DNA of 64,000 nt from Litoribacillus peritrichatus (GCF_039537985.1 NZ_BAABBN010000007.1:806001-870000), one strand, 5' to 3'; shown: positions 45,190-54,357, numbered from the stretch's first letter. Translations and numbers: made by a program. Notes: generated from the letters alone by a model not told the origin.

Positions 45190-47820
45190 ATGTTTAACCC
45201 CATCACTCGGAGTCATCTGCTGAAAAAGCTGGATGGTTGCCGAAAGGTGCCTCTAACCATCATTTTGGCACCGGCTGGGTCAGGGAAGACAACGCTTTTA
45301 AATCAGTGGCAGGATGCCAATGAAACATTAAATGTTGCGCGACTGGATCTTGAAATCCGGGACAAAGCGCCTATGGCTTTTTTTCGTCGTTTTGTGGATG
45401 AAGTAAAGAAGCACTCACCCATGCTGGATATTTCAACGTTTAATGTCTTCAGTAATGATCTCAGCTGTCCGGCCAGTATGCTGTGTGATGCATTAATGCT
45501 GGCGCTGGATTCTGTGGACGATGAGTTGTTCATTGTGCTGGATGACTTTCAGTGTGCCGACTCGCCGCTGGTTCAGCAGGTGATGGCGTCGCTGATTAAT
45601 CAGCTGCCATCGAATATTCATCTTGTGCTTGCCTCCCGAAATTATCCTGGGTTTTCTTTGAGCCGCTTAAAACTGTCCGATGCGCTATTGCAGATAGAAG
45701 GGGAAGACCTGCGCATTAACGATCAGCAATTGAATTTATTGAATGAGAGCCATGGAGGGAAGACGTTATCGAAGCCTTGTTTGACACGCATTCTTGAGTT
45801 AACGGAAGGCTGGGCTGTGGGGGTAAGAATAGCCTTACTTGCTTGCAAGCACTCTGGCGAATCTGCACTGGACTCTTTTACTGGCACTTTGCCGGAGCTG
45901 GTGGACTATTTCGGTTATGTGGTGCTCAATGGTTTGCCTGCTTCTGTCCGTAGCTTGTTGGTTCAAAGCGCTGTTTTTGAATATTTTGATGTTGATTTAT
46001 GGGAAGCGGTGTTGGGCAGTAACGCGTCCGGGCCGGTTATGAATAAGTTACTGGCGCAGGGCGTGTTCATTGTAAGAACCGAGCCATGTAATCAATCGAG
46101 TCGTGAGTTTTATCGTTATCATGGCTTATTGCATGATTTTTTGGCGGTGCGGCTTGCCTCGGAACAGACGGTGACAGACATTCAGAAGCTGCACCGAAAA
46201 GCGGCCGATGCCTGGTTGGTTAAAAACCAAATGACCCAAGTGATCTATCACGCCAGCCGGGCGGGAGATAACGATTTTTATCTTGCTTTGTTGAAAGACG
46301 TTTGTCGAAGCTGTCTGGCCAAAGGGCGGTTATCGGAAGTCATACATTTTCTTTCAGAAATGTCCGACGAAGCACTGTCATCAGAGCAAGAGCTGTTTGA
46401 AGCCATGGTGTTTGCGTTGATTTTTTCACGTCGGTTTAATCAGGCCCAATACTATCTGGATTACTGGCAGAACCTTCGTGCGGGGAATAAAAGCAACCAC
46501 GCCAAGAATCGCTTCTCTGCGGTTCTTGAATTTCTCTCATTAAGTCTGAATGTGTTTTTGAACGATGAAGATTACGTTTCCGCTGATCGCTTGGGGCAAA
46601 TAGCCCGGTCTACCACACAGAAGGACGTTCGGGCTTTTTCGTTGGTGATTGTGGCGTATTACCAATTGCAGCGAGGACGTCTGGAAGACGCGCTTAATAC
46701 GGCTACAAAAGCAAAAGTGATTCTTTCCCATTTGGGGGTGCCTTATCTGGCCAGTTATGCTGACCTGATCATTGCGCTGTGTGACCGGTACATGGGGCGT
46801 GGGATGATGGCGGTGAACTATATTTCCGCGCTCTATCAGGGTATTGAAGCGCAAACGGAACAGCCCAGCTGGGTGAATATCGCCACAGGCATGATTGTGG
46901 TGTATTACGAAAGGAATCAGCTGGACGCGTCTCAAGCGATGTGTGAACGGCTGCTGCCAAAGGTGAATTACGCCTGCGCTACCGAAGTGGTTGCGACGGT
47001 TTACCTGAGTTTGGCGCGTTTACTGTTTATTAAAGGTGATGTCCAGAAATCCGTTCGGCTGCTGGACCGTCTTGACCGGATTTTGATTCTGGGCAAGTAC
47101 CCGAGATTTAAAGGTCAGGTCGCTCAGGAGTTGATGCGTCAGGCTTTGGTGCAAGGGTCGTTAGACGGGGCTGAACGTATTGCTGAAAGCTATGACCTGC
47201 ATAACTTTTATCAACAAACGGCTTGGTCGGAGGTTCAGGATTACTCAGAAGGCCGTGAACGGTTTGGCTTGGCCATCAGTTATTTGTTTCAGCTTCAGGG
47301 AAAACACACTCAGGCCAATGCGTTATTAAACGATATTCATCGCGTGGCCGATACTCAGCAAGTGAAGGCAAGGGCTTTGATCGCTGAGTGCAATCGTATT
47401 GTGGTTTTGTATAAAAACAATGCCAAAGAAGTGGCCGTGAATTTATTAAAACGTCAGTTGGATCTGCTCGGGCTGGAGGTATTTTCCCGATGCATCTTTG
47501 ATGAAGCACCGGGCTTAGGAGAGGTGTTTGCGTGCGCAGAGCGGTTAAATATTGTTCATCTGCCGGGTTTTTACAAAGAATACTTTAACGATGTGTTTCC
47601 GTCTCAGGTTGAGGTTAATAATGACATCAGCCTGAGCTTGCTTACCAAGAAAGAGCGCGAAATTTACGAGCTGTTGGTTGCAGGGTTATCGAATTCCAAG
47701 ATCAGTGATCAGTTGAGTATTGCTTTGTCGACCACTAAGTGGCACCTGAAAAATATCTATGCAAAACTGGGGGTGGATAATCGAACCAGTGCGATTGTTA
47801 TAGCAAGGAAGGTGGTTTAG
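45190..47820 (+). CDS. MalT-type LuxR-family regulator (STAND ATPase)
   Basis: About 876 residues from the ATG at 45190, which follows a perfect GGAGG (45180-45184); the GTG at 45136 would add 18 residues. Walker A APAGSGKTT (28-36), Walker B FIVLDDFQCAD, a TPR-like helical middle region and a C-terminal LuxR helix-turn-helix (LTKKEREIYELLVAGLSNSKI, ALSTTKWHLKNIYAKLG). Large ATP-dependent activators of this type need an inducer. Divergent from the alpha-dioxygenase gene, which is the probable target. Confidence 0.88.
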   Translation: MFNPITRSHLLKKLDGCRKVPLTIILAPAGSGKTTLLNQWQDANETLNVARLDLEIRDKAPMAFFRRFVDEVKKHSPMLDISTFNVFSNDLSCPASMLCDALMLALDSVDDELFIVLDDFQCADSPLVQQVMASLINQLPSNIHLVLASRNYPGFSLSRLKLSDALLQIEGEDLRINDQQLNLLNESHGGKTLSKPCLTRILELTEGWAVGVRIALLACKHSGESALDSFTGTLPELVDYFGYVVLNGLPASVRSLLVQSAVFEYFDVDLWEAVLGSNASGPVMNKLLAQGVFIVRTEPCNQSSREFYRYHGLLHDFLAVRLASEQTVTDIQKLHRKAADAWLVKNQMTQVIYHASRAGDNDFYLALLKDVCRSCLAKGRLSEVIHFLSEMSDEALSSEQELFEAMVFALIFSRRFNQAQYYLDYWQNLRAGNKSNHAKNRFSAVLEFLSLSLNVFLNDEDYVSADRLGQIARSTTQKDVRAFSLVIVAYYQLQRGRLEDALNTATKAKVILSHLGVPYLASYADLIIALCDRYMGRGMMAVNYISALYQGIEAQTEQPSWVNIATGMIVVYYERNQLDASQAMCERLLPKVNYACATEVVATVYLSLARLLFIKGDVQKSVRLLDRLDRILILGKYPRFKGQVAQELMRQALVQGSLDGAERIAESYDLHNFYQQTAWSEVQDYSEGRERFGLAISYLFQLQGKHTQANALLNDIHRVADTQQVKARALIAECNRIVVLYKNNAKEVAVNLLKRQLDLLGLEVFSRCIFDEAPGLGEVFACAERLNIVHLPGFYKEYFNDVFPSQVEVNNDISLSLLTKKEREIYELLVAGLSNSKISDQLSIALSTTKWHLKNIYAKLGVDNRTSAIVIARKVV

Positions 47821-47838
47821 AAGCCGACGCTGTTCAGC

Positions 47839-48138
47839 CTAGAGGTCCACTTTTAAGTGGGGGCCAATCCAGCCATTGATACGCTTTAGATCCAAAGCGG
47901 TGGAGTCTGGGCTGGAAATGACGTCGAGAATGATTTCAATCTCAAACGCACGGATGGAGCCTTGATCTGAAAGGTGAATGAGCTGCAGCTCCAGTTCTTC
48001 ACGGGAGGTGATGTACTGCTGATGAAATTCATCAAAAACCGGGCGAATCTGCTCTGGGAGAACCAATTCAGATAATGTTGATTCGGCTTTTTCCATGGTT
48101 AACTCGTTGCGCTCAGATACCAGTGTAAAATACGTCAT
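47839..48138 (-). CDS. Hypothetical 99-residue protein
   Basis: Soluble, helical, acidic (MEKAESTLSELVLPEQIRPVF) with a C-terminal VDL. No recognised domain. The first ATG has no ribosome binding site; the ATG at 48096 is an alternative. The stop lies 18 nt from the convergent LuxR-type gene. It could be spurious. Confidence 0.45.
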   Translation of the reverse strand: MTYFTLVSERNELTMEKAESTLSELVLPEQIRPVFDEFHQQYITSREELELQLIHLSDQGSIRAFEIEIILDVISSPDSTALDLKRINGWIGPHLKVDL

Positions 48139-48144
48139 ATATAG

Positions 48145-48157
48145 ATACTTAAAGTAT
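48145..48157. promoter_or_regulatory. Palindrome ATACTT-A-AAGTAT before the 99-residue gene
   Basis: 13-bp palindrome inside the longer sequence ATAGATACTTAAAGTATAG. The same ATAGATACT core recurs at 48262-48270 and, in the opposite orientation, near 55745. May be a shared binding site; no protein can be assigned. Confidence 0.35.
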
Positions 48158-48356
48158 AGGTATTTGGTAATCTAATTCTGCTAAGTATGCCACAAATCCG
48201 ATGAAGTAATAGCTTTATTGGATGAAATGTAACCAGTTTGAGTGATAAATAGCCATTAGACATAGATACTCAGGTATATGGTTATGTTTTGGTGTAAGTC
48301 ATTGTCGTAAGACTTTGTTTCTTTTAAATACCTTGTGACATGGCTTTTTTCTTACG

Positions 48357-49601
48357 TTAAAAAACCATGCCGAGTTCAATATCAAACTGTTCAGACAGGT
48401 TGTCGTGATCGTCTTTCACCCGTTGATCCGAGCGCCAATAGGTGACTCCGATGTAGGCCAGGCTGAGTTGATAACGAATGCCGAAATACCCGTTGTGAAT
48501 GTCGACCGTTTTTCTGCCATCTTCTAATCGCCCGTCATCACCTAATTTTTCGTAGCCTAATGTAGCGCCCCAAGTATCTTGGTACAGACTGTCGATGCCG
48601 ATATTCAGTTCGTAGCTCTTTATGTGCTTGTTCCGTGTTTCTTCATCGTTCAGTGAGGCGCGGCCTAAATTCAGAAAAGGCATAAACAGATCGTGATAGT
48701 GATAGCTCACGCCCAAACCGAATGCGTACTCCGAATTCAGGGCGTGATTGGGTTCACCGTCTTCATTGAGGTTTTGCTTGTTATCGTCGTAGTGAATGTA
48801 TTCGTATTCTGCGGCTAAGATCCATGTGTCTTGCCATTGGTACTCAATGACCAGGTTGATGTTACTGATATCACCGTTGTTGTTTTCCTCTTCGAAAGAA
48901 ATATCACCGTCCCAAACCCCGTAACCCAAGGTAAAAACAGTGTCATCCCAAGGTTCGGCACTGAGCACCAGATAGGATTGTTCAGCTGAAGGGTTGCCGT
49001 ATTCGCCCATGGTGTCTTCGCCAAGCTCAGACATGAACTCATTGCCTTGATCGATGCCTCCCACTTCTATTTTTCCTGCAGTGAGTGACCAGATGCCGTG
49101 ATTGAGGGTCAGGTAGGCTTCTGAGGTTTCAGAGCCGATTTCATCAAAATCTATTTGCGCAAAACCCGTGATGTTAACGCCTCTGATTTCAGGTAATGCC
49201 GCTCTTATCAGCGGGCTGAATTGGTAATCGGTGTCGGATTGATCGCGGCCTTCGTTTCTGTCATCAACCCATCTGCGATGAAGTGCGCCATAGATTTCTG
49301 CGCCTACACAGACATCCGGTTGGCCGATTGGGTTGAGTTCCCGTTCATCACAAGCCTCATACTCTTCTTCGCTTTCATTATCTTCTGAACCAAAGGCATT
49401 TTCAGGATCAAAATCGTCTTCTGAATCAAAGTCATCTTCTGAACCAATAGGCTCGTCTGAATCAAAGTGCTCTGAGCCTGAGCCATTGTTTATTCGTTCA
49501 TCGTTTGGTGTCAGGTCGTTTTTTCCCGCAACACCGACGGTGCTGTAACTTAGGATCACCAAAGTGAAGAGTGCCTGAAAGGCAGAAGTTGTGATGTCCA
49601 T
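48357..49601 (-). CDS. Outer-membrane beta-barrel (porin-like) protein with acidic Ser/Asp/Glu repeat
   Basis: 414 residues. Signal-peptide-like N-terminus ending near VGVAGKND. Residues about 42-80 form an acidic repeat (SEDDFDSEDDFDPENAF). From about 95 onward alternating beta strands are seen (GAEIYGALHRRWVDD, FTLGYGVWDGDISFE, FGLGVSYHYHDLFMPF), ending with Phe (FDIELGMVF), as in outer-membrane barrels. Last gene of a probable unit with a two-component system and a secreted protein. The acidic tract may bind cations. Confidence 0.7.
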   Translation of the reverse strand: MDITTSAFQALFTLVILSYSTVGVAGKNDLTPNDERINNGSGSEHFDSDEPIGSEDDFDSEDDFDPENAFGSEDNESEEEYEACDERELNPIGQPDVCVGAEIYGALHRRWVDDRNEGRDQSDTDYQFSPLIRAALPEIRGVNITGFAQIDFDEIGSETSEAYLTLNHGIWSLTAGKIEVGGIDQGNEFMSELGEDTMGEYGNPSAEQSYLVLSAEPWDDTVFTLGYGVWDGDISFEEENNNGDISNINLVIEYQWQDTWILAAEYEYIHYDDNKQNLNEDGEPNHALNSEYAFGLGVSYHYHDLFMPFLNLGRASLNDEETRNKHIKSYELNIGIDSLYQDTWGATLGYEKLGDDGRLEDGRKTVDIHNGYFGIRYQLSLAYIGVTYWRSDQRVKDDHDNLSEQFDIELGMVF

Positions 49602-49613
49602 CGTATATTCCTA

Positions 49614-51041
49614 TCAAATGATGCTGGGTTGAACCGGTTGGTTGTTCAGGCGAACTTTAAAAATGCTGCTTAATTGAGGTGCCTGTTCGAGCGTGAGGTC
49701 TCCGCCATGGGCACGGGCCACAGCGCGCGAAAAGCTCAGGCCCAAACCGCAGCCTTCTTTGGAGCGGCTTTGATCGCATCGGTAAAAGCGGTCAAAAATC
49801 CGGGGTCTTTCTTCTTCGGGGATACCAATGCCGGTGTCTGCGACCGTGATAATGGTTTGGGGGAATTGGTTTTCAAGCTTCACTGAAATTTTTCCCTGCT
49901 CCGGGGTGTATTTCAGTGCGTTGTCGATTAGGTTGGTAAGCATTCGCTGAATGTTGTGTTTGTTGCCTTCGATGTGACAACCTTCTTCCAGTTCGGTCGT
50001 CAGTTGGATTTGTTTTTCATCGGCGAGAGGTTCAAACAGCTCGCAGGCGTCTTCGGTGAGTTTCGATAAATTGATGCGATCATTTTTATAGGTGCTGACA
50101 TTGGCTTCCGCTTCGGCTACGTCCAGTGTCATGTTGATCATTTGCAATAAGCGATCACACTCTTCCAGCGTATCGGATGCGGCTTTTTGGCAGACTTCAC
50201 CAGAGGCCTGGCCGGACAGGGTGACTTCGGAAATCGCCCGGATTCTGCCCAGTGGGCTTCTTAAATCGTGAGCGATGTTGTCGGTCATTTCCCGCATTTC
50301 GGTGATGAGTTTTCGAATGCGTTCGGCCATGGCGTTAAACGTATTCGCCAGTTCATCAATTTCATCCCCTTGAGAAGGAATGTCCACTCTGGAGTCCAGT
50401 GCCCCATTTTTGATGTTCATTGCCGCTTTACTGACTTCCTTAATGCCTTTCACGGCTTTTTTGGCCATGAACCAGCCAATGAGCGACGCGACGGGAATAA
50501 TAAGGCAAAAGATAATGGCTGAGACCCAGAACAAAATGGCCATGATTTCATCTTTTTCTTCCATGGACTCGCCGAGTTGCAGGATGATGTCGGAACCGAT
50601 CATGCCTGCAGCGGTTCTTGATTCATGTTCATGATCTTCAAAGTGAATAATGTCGAGCTGCGGCGGCTCTGTTTGATCTGAGAGTTGCTGAAAGAGTTCA
50701 TCGGCGGTCGCCAGTTCAGACCAGTGATTCAGGTCGGAAGTCAGTATCGGGTTGCCTTCTTTGGTCATCAGGCGAATAAAAAAGTGTTCAGGGTCTTCGT
50801 ATTTTATCTCTTGTTGTATTTCCCATAGCACTTTTTCCAGACCGTCATCTTCAAATATTTCCTGAAACTCTTCGATGTCTTCAAGCAAGTCATCATTCAT
50901 CCGGCTGTTGAATGTGGTGTTGATGGCGGTATAGGTGGCTAAAAGCGCGAGAAATAAAAAAACGATAAAGGCGCCGGTGTACCACAGGGTTAATTTGGTG
51001 GCCAAGGTGTTGGGTAAGTTAATCCTGAAGTTTGAGAACAT
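49614..51041 (-). CDS. Sensor histidine kinase
   Basis: 475 residues from the ATG at 51041 with AGAGG 8 nt upstream; the TTG at 51047 is less likely. TM1 about 16-38, a periplasmic region of about 130 residues rich in Glu/Asp, TM2 about 168-190, HAMP, HisKA with H in NIAHDLRSPLGRIR, HATPase with NLIDNALKYTP, DTGIGIP and GCGLGLSFS. Overlaps the response regulator gene by about 23 nt, so the two are coupled. The acidic periplasmic part could sense cations. Confidence 0.9.
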   Translation of the reverse strand: MFSNFRINLPNTLATKLTLWYTGAFIVFLFLALLATYTAINTTFNSRMNDDLLEDIEEFQEIFEDDGLEKVLWEIQQEIKYEDPEHFFIRLMTKEGNPILTSDLNHWSELATADELFQQLSDQTEPPQLDIIHFEDHEHESRTAAGMIGSDIILQLGESMEEKDEIMAILFWVSAIIFCLIIPVASLIGWFMAKKAVKGIKEVSKAAMNIKNGALDSRVDIPSQGDEIDELANTFNAMAERIRKLITEMREMTDNIAHDLRSPLGRIRAISEVTLSGQASGEVCQKAASDTLEECDRLLQMINMTLDVAEAEANVSTYKNDRINLSKLTEDACELFEPLADEKQIQLTTELEEGCHIEGNKHNIQRMLTNLIDNALKYTPEQGKISVKLENQFPQTIITVADTGIGIPEEERPRIFDRFYRCDQSRSKEGCGLGLSFSRAVARAHGGDLTLEQAPQLSSIFKVRLNNQPVQPSII

Positions 51042-51696
51042 AACCAAGACCTCTTACGGTATGAATGAGCGGGGCTTCAAACCCTTTGTCTACTTTTTCT
51101 CGTAACTTGCTGACTCGCGCTTCCACCACGTTGGTGCCTGGGTCAAAGTGGTAATCCCAGACCCGCTCCATGATCATGGTTTTCGATACAACGTGCCCCT
51201 GATTGCGGATGAGGTACTCAAGCAGAGCAAATTCTTTTGGCTGCAGATCGATTTTTCGGTTTTCCCGGGTGACGGTTCTTGCTAACAAATCCAGGCTAAG
51301 GTTTTGGTAGCTGATGGTGGTGGGCTCGACGACATTGCTTGATCGGCGGATGAGCGCCTTGACGCGAGCGAGCAATTCGCTGAAAGAAAAGGGCTTGGTC
51401 AGGTAATCATCCCCACCGTGCTGAAGGCCTGTGACGCGTTCATCCACCGAACGCTTGGCGCTTAAAATGAGTATGGGTAAAGTGACTTTCTTATCCCGAA
51501 CCACATCAATAATGGCAAGGCCATCGAGCTTGGGGAGCATTAAATCCACAATGGCAAGGTCGTAATTGCCGGAAAGGGCAAGACCCAAACCACTTACTCC
51601 GTCTTCTGCGTGATCGATGGTATAGCCCGCTTCTTTGATTCCTTTCTTGATCAGGCCTGCTATTACATTGTCGTCTTCGATAAGAAGTACTTTCAT
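51019..51696 (-). CDS. OmpR/PhoP-family response regulator
   Basis: 225 residues. Receiver: IEDDN, phospho-acceptor Asp51 in IVDLMLPKLDG, Lys101 in LTKPFSFSEL. Winged-helix DNA-binding domain with HTVRGLGYVLK at the end. ATG with AGGAG at good spacing. Paired with the downstream kinase. The neighbour genes, a secreted protein and a porin-like barrel, are likely targets or partners. Confidence 0.9.
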   Translation of the reverse strand: MKVLLIEDDNVIAGLIKKGIKEAGYTIDHAEDGVSGLGLALSGNYDLAIVDLMLPKLDGLAIIDVVRDKKVTLPILILSAKRSVDERVTGLQHGGDDYLTKPFSFSELLARVKALIRRSSNVVEPTTISYQNLSLDLLARTVTRENRKIDLQPKEFALLEYLIRNQGHVVSKTMIMERVWDYHFDPGTNVVEARVSKLREKVDKGFEAPLIHTVRGLGYVLKLQD

Positions 51697-51731
51697 AGAT
51701 AACTCCTGCCAGTGCTTTCAATGTTCCTGTT

Positions 51732-51759
51732 GGGTTCGGTAAGTTGTATTACCGAACCC
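51732..51759. promoter_or_regulatory. Perfect 11-bp inverted repeat before the response regulator
   Basis: GGGTTCGGTAA (51732-51742) and TTACCGAACCC (51749-51759), 6-nt loop. It lies between the secreted-protein gene and the response regulator, about 36-63 nt before the latter. No U-run; probably an operator or an RNA processing/stability element rather than a terminator. Confidence 0.7.
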
Positions 51760-51819
51760 GCTTTGGTCTGCCTTGCAGTCACAGGCTGCAGGGTGAGTGC
51801 TTTTAGTCTTCGATGGACA

Positions 51820-52572
51820 TCACTCCATGGCAAAGCAACTTTCGACGGCTGTTTGATTACCACTGGCTTCCCTGACCAGAATTTCATATTTGAATTCTTC
51901 GCCCAAATCAGTGAACGCCTCAGGCACACTGAAGGAGGTAACGTCGGACGGTAAATCCACACTATAGACCAGCAGTTCCGGTTCTTCTCTTTCCACAACC
52001 AATTGGTATTTGGTTACTTCAATCACGCCGTATTCGCCTACGTCCGGGTGTGAACGCACGACGGGCGCCCATTCTATGGTTACCGGAGCTGAAACTTCCG
52101 GTACGTCGTCATCGCAATCGTCACTGGCGGCTACCCCTGAAACATAGATGTCTTCTGCTGGGGCAGGCATTACGTGAGATAACCAGGCGCTGCTTTCCAG
52201 CTCTTCACCTTCTAAAGTGATGCCTTCGATTTCGTATTCCCCTTCAGGAAAACGAGCGAAAAAGTCTTCCGGTGCCAGCTCATCAAAAGGGGGTTCTGCG
52301 CTTTCAAAGAAGAGTTCGGTCAGTCCTTGTTGTTTGAGCTTTCCTTTTACTTTGATGACCATCATTTTCCGGTCGGTTGGATCTTCTATGGTCAGCTTTT
52401 TCCAAGGGTCGCCATCGATAAGGGCGTGGATGCCTAAATCACCGTCGGTGTGATTCATTTCAAAATAAAGGTCGGCCTCATCAAAGGGGAATTCATCGTC
52501 ATCCGCTTGCGCGAAGAGGCTGGTCATGCATAGCGCGGCAGCCAGGCCTGCGGTTAATTTTGGAGCGTTCAT
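51820..52572 (-). CDS. Secreted acidic protein, fibronectin-III-like C-terminus
   Basis: 250 residues with signal peptide 1-23 (SLFAQA). Strongly acidic. The C-terminal region about 150-250 (APVTIEWAPVV, YQLVVEREEPELLVYSVDLP, FKYEILVREASGNQT) has the alternating-strand pattern of a fibronectin type III-like domain; an N-terminal YFEMNHTDGDLGIHALIDG segment is also conserved-looking. First gene of the unit with the two-component system. May be a periplasmic accessory to the sensor. No enzyme motif. Confidence 0.65.
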   Translation of the reverse strand: MNAPKLTAGLAAALCMTSLFAQADDDEFPFDEADLYFEMNHTDGDLGIHALIDGDPWKKLTIEDPTDRKMMVIKVKGKLKQQGLTELFFESAEPPFDELAPEDFFARFPEGEYEIEGITLEGEELESSAWLSHVMPAPAEDIYVSGVAASDDCDDDVPEVSAPVTIEWAPVVRSHPDVGEYGVIEVTKYQLVVEREEPELLVYSVDLPSDVTSFSVPEAFTDLGEEFKYEILVREASGNQTAVESCFAME

Positions 52573-52719
52573 AATGTATCTCCTGTATTGCGTCTTATTG
52601 TCCTTCGTTGTTGAGAGCGTAAAGCAGGGTTCCGTTGCTTTGGATTCTTCAAATTTATGATAAGAGACAGAGATGATCAGAGGCTTATCCCTACATTATC
52701 AAATGGCAATATTCCAGTT

Positions 52720-53523
52720 TTACAAGGCTTGGGCAGATGCATTAATCGCAGAACTGGCGGGGGTGGCGGTAGATAAATAGTGCTCGATGGCTTGCGGTTT
52801 GGAGAATAAATAGCCCTGAACCCAATCGGCGTTCATTGACCGAATTAGCTGCAACTGTTGATGATTTTCAACGCCTTCAATAATGGACTTGATACCCAGT
52901 GCCTTGGTGACGGCAATCAGATTCTGGACAATCAGGTAATCTTTTTTGCTTTCGGCAATATGGGTGATGAAGCTTCGGTCTATTTTGATGTAATCAATGT
53001 CCAATGCTCTTAGGTGACTCAGGCAAGAGCAGCCGGTGCAAAAGTCGTCGAGGGCAAAGGAGATTCCTGTTTCGCGTAGACGCTGTATGGTTTCGTTGAG
53101 GCTGGTGAGGTCCTGAACTTTGTCGGACTCAGTCAGCTCAAGGGTTAACAATGTAGGGTCGATTTGAAAGTGTTGGATAAGAGACAACAGATGCTGAACA
53201 AAACGCTCGTTGGAAATTTCCTGATAACTTAAATTGATGGCCACCTTAGTGATGCCAAGCCGTTGCAACTTCTGATGAGCAATGTCCTGGAACACAAGAT
53301 TGAGTACATTCATCCCGACTAATGGCATCAGCCCAGAGTTTTCCACATCTTTTAAAAACGACTCAGGAGATAACAAACCTTCTTTTTTTTGCCAACGAAT
53401 TAACGCTTCAAAGCCAGCCACTTTATTGCTTTTAATGTCAAATTGAGCCTGGTAATGCACTTTAAATTCATTACGTAAAAAAGCTTTTTTCAGTTGGTTT
53501 TGAATTTCGTTGTGGCTTGTCAT
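52720..53523 (-). CDS. EAL-domain protein (cyclic-di-GMP phosphodiesterase)
   Basis: 267 residues, almost only an EAL domain. EAL in FEALIRW (38-44), NLS in VAINLSYQEI, E in ELTES, the DDF motif as ALDDFCTGCSC (canonical DDFGTGYSS, so three Cys replace Gly, Tyr and Ser), KIDRSFI, EGVEN and VQGYLFSKP. The main metal and catalytic residues look intact, so activity is plausible; the Cys cluster is odd. No GGDEF or membrane segment. Confidence 0.85.
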   Translation of the reverse strand: MTSHNEIQNQLKKAFLRNEFKVHYQAQFDIKSNKVAGFEALIRWQKKEGLLSPESFLKDVENSGLMPLVGMNVLNLVFQDIAHQKLQRLGITKVAINLSYQEISNERFVQHLLSLIQHFQIDPTLLTLELTESDKVQDLTSLNETIQRLRETGISFALDDFCTGCSCLSHLRALDIDYIKIDRSFITHIAESKKDYLIVQNLIAVTKALGIKSIIEGVENHQQLQLIRSMNADWVQGYLFSKPQAIEHYLSTATPASSAINASAQAL

Positions 53524-53715
53524 TGTTTGATCCTCATTCGTTCTTGTTCACAAGAATTGGTAGGTTGTTATGAATGAGGATATGAAAACTAAATCACCAA
53601 AAGTTTATGGCAACATTATCAGTTGGTAATCCAATGGCATTTATTCCGGAAAAACTGGCGGTCATTGCGCATGAAAGAGTAGGAGTTCAGGAAAGCTGAA
53701 GAATAAATCAGGCAT

Positions 53716-53757
53716 AAAAAAGCCCCGAACTTGCAGAAGCAATATTTCGAGGCTTTT
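53716..53757 (-). terminator. Terminator of downstream tRNA-Phe
   Basis: AAAAGCCTCG / CGGGGCTTTTTT stem with G-U pairs, then a T-run on the minus strand, directly after the downstream tRNA-Phe. Confidence 0.85.
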
Positions 53758-53763
53758 AAATAA

Positions 53764-53839
53764 TGGTGCCCGGAGACAGAATCGAACTGCCGACACGAGG
53801 ATTTTCAATCCTCTGCTCTACCGACTGAGCTATCCGGGC
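53764..53839 (-). tRNA. tRNA-Phe (GAA), downstream copy
   Basis: 76-nt cloverleaf encoded on the minus strand from GCCCGGATAGC to CCA. Anticodon stem GAGGATTGAAAATCC gives anticodon GAA. T-arm GTTCGATTC present; 3' CCA is encoded. It is identical to the upstream copy and is separated from it by a terminator. Confidence 0.97.
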
Positions 53840-53840
53840 G

Positions 53841-53888
53841 AAAAAACAAAGCCCCGCACATGGAAGATACACAATAAGCGAGGCTTTT
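53841..53888 (-). terminator. Terminator between the two tRNA-Phe genes
   Basis: AAAGCCTCGC / GCGGGGCTTT stem (10 bp with one G-U pair), then GTTTTTT. It belongs to the upstream tRNA copy and lies before the downstream copy. Confidence 0.85.
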
Positions 53889-53894
53889 AAATAA

Positions 53895-53970
53895 TGGTGC
53901 CCGGAGACAGAATCGAACTGCCGACACGAGGATTTTCAATCCTCTGCTCTACCGACTGAGCTATCCGGGC
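53895..53970 (-). tRNA. tRNA-Phe (GAA), upstream copy
   Basis: Identical to the copy at 53764-53839, also with encoded CCA. The duplicated unit (16 nt of terminator plus the tRNA) repeats with a period of 131 bp. Confidence 0.97.
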
Positions 53971-53978
53971 TAAGTGGT

Positions 53979-54011
53979 GCGCATTAAACCGAGAATTTGG
54001 TTTGCTGTCAA
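53979..54011 (-). promoter_or_regulatory. Strong promoter of tRNA-Phe
   Basis: Minus strand TTGACA (54006-54011), 17-nt spacer, TTTAAT (53983-53988), then a GC-rich discriminator GCGC typical of stable-RNA promoters. Confidence 0.85.
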
Positions 54012-54081
54012 CAAAAAATAGCTAAATTCATCAAAAAAACTGCTTTCTGTTCAAAGGTTAAACAGCTATTAATGTTCGTGT

Positions 54082-54357
54082 TTATTTGGCTTCCACCGGA
54101 ACGTAACCTTCCACTTGTTCGAAGGATTCGTTGTTCAGGAATTTCTCCATTTCATCTTGTAAGAATTTGCGATGTTCGGGGTTTAACAAATTCAGATGTT
54201 TTTCATTGATCAGCATGGTTTGGTGCATTTTCCATTCTTGCCAGGCTCGGTCTGAAACGGTGTCGTAGAGCTCTTGTCCTTGAGCGCCCGGCATAGGAGG
54301 GAAAGCCAAACCAGGTAACTCTTGATTGTATTTTCTGCAATGAACGGTACGTGACAT
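54082..54357 (-). CDS. yggX: Probable Fe(2+)-trafficking protein YggX
   Basis: 91 residues with the YggX pattern: MSRTVHCRKYNQELPGLAFPP (the conserved Cys is Cys7), GQELYDTVSDRAWQEWKMHQTMLINEKHL and LNPEHRKFLQDEMEKFL. Located downstream of mutY on the same strand, the usual mutY-yggX arrangement. YggX protects Fe-S enzymes from oxidative damage. The start has only a weak ribosome binding site, suggesting expression mainly from the mutY transcript. Confidence 0.93.
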   Translation of the reverse strand: MSRTVHCRKYNQELPGLAFPPMPGAQGQELYDTVSDRAWQEWKMHQTMLINEKHLNLLNPEHRKFLQDEMEKFLNNESFEQVEGYVPVEAK

